Positions 4,994 to 5,177 of a DNA stretch of 5,177 nt are shown here, piece by piece; positions within the stretch are counted from its first letter, which is position 1; every line of letters begins with the position of its first letter. The stretch spans positions 1,566-6,742 of the forward strand of contig MHWG01000017.1 of the NCBI GenBank assembly GCA_001824005.1. Direction: 5' to 3'. The notes under the pieces are model-generated. The model searched no databases. It was not told the origin of the DNA and saw only the letters and a program-made list of their open reading frames with translations. The DNA is from Candidatus Zambryskibacteria bacterium RIFCSPLOWO2_01_FULL_47_14. GTDB lineage: Bacteria; Patescibacteria; Paceibacteria; UBA9973; Zambryskibacteraceae. The translations under genes and the position numbers were made by a program.

Positions 4994-5177
4994 GAAAGTT
5001 GTCCAACGATGGCATTGTCGTTCTTGTTGTGAGTAGCAGACATCCCTTGTCCTTAGCAGACCCTCATCAAGGCAGGACTCTTTCAGTCACACTTTGGTTC
5101 TCTTTGTTTGCTACGGACCGTATTGAGGACTATTCGTGAGCAGGTGTGTTTATTCTTAGGTGCTCTGACCCAGCATT
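4994..5177 (+). other. Right-edge region without a convincing gene
   Basis: I find no well-supported gene here. A 36-codon frame from GTG 5029-5031 to TGA 5137-5139 has no good ribosome-binding site. Another + frame, open from just after a TAG near 5056 to the right edge (about 40 codons), could be a gene continuing beyond the window, but has no clear start. No clear terminator or promoter is seen. Confidence 0.3.

Noticed and set aside
4894..5139. 81-residue + strand frame overlapping the last membrane-protein gene
   Set aside because: It overlaps the ATGA-coupled gene at 4835-4993 in another frame, with no ribosome-binding site or membrane logic; only its downstream part could be real.

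Overview
This is a bacterial or phage-type window with short gaps, ATGA and 8-bp gene overlaps, Shine-Dalgarno sites and hairpin/U-tract terminators. Base composition is intermediate, and AGA/AGG arginine codons are used freely. Nothing in the sequence fixes the taxon. Many small unrecognised proteins, several tiny membrane proteins and a RusA-type resolvase suggest an accessory region such as a prophage, phage, plasmid or defence island. No integrase, transposase, tRNA, rRNA or CRISPR array is visible.

Left block (1-846): the 3' end of a gene, an unrecognised 190-residue protein with a charged helical tail (120-692), and an overlapping 53-residue single-pass membrane protein (685-846). All are on + and read as one transcription unit.

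Central cassette (about 956-4257): a + operon of three genes. The first encodes a 706-residue protein combining a PD-(D/E)XK-like nuclease domain, a DGQHR (DndB-like) domain and a C-terminal HEPN-like RNase motif. The second is a lysine-rich 137-residue protein carrying two degenerate copies of a short 'GRDAR-x-GE' module. The third is a RusA-family Holliday-junction resolvase with all four key residues in register. The operon ends in a strong bidirectional terminator. Facing it on the minus strand is a 46-residue gene that is essentially one copy of the same module. The nuclease, DGQHR and HEPN combination suggests a DNA-sensing defence or mobile-element function; this is inference from domains.

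Right block (4356-5177): a good sigma70-type promoter drives what looks like a dedicated structured RNA of about 155 nt (about 4391-4549). It has four consecutive hairpins, an 11-bp pseudoknot and a U-tract. I could not match it to a known RNA family. After it come two overlapping small membrane-protein genes (4593-4838, 4835-4993) and about 180 bases without a convincing gene.

The promoter of the RNA (4351-4388) has a near-copy at 912-960, just before the nuclease gene, in which the spacer is 9 bases too long. The two copies bracket the cassette, so it may have been inserted at, or duplicated from, this promoter. The main candidates for something new are the three-domain protein with its operon, the module family shared by the second and convergent genes, and the pseudoknotted RNA.
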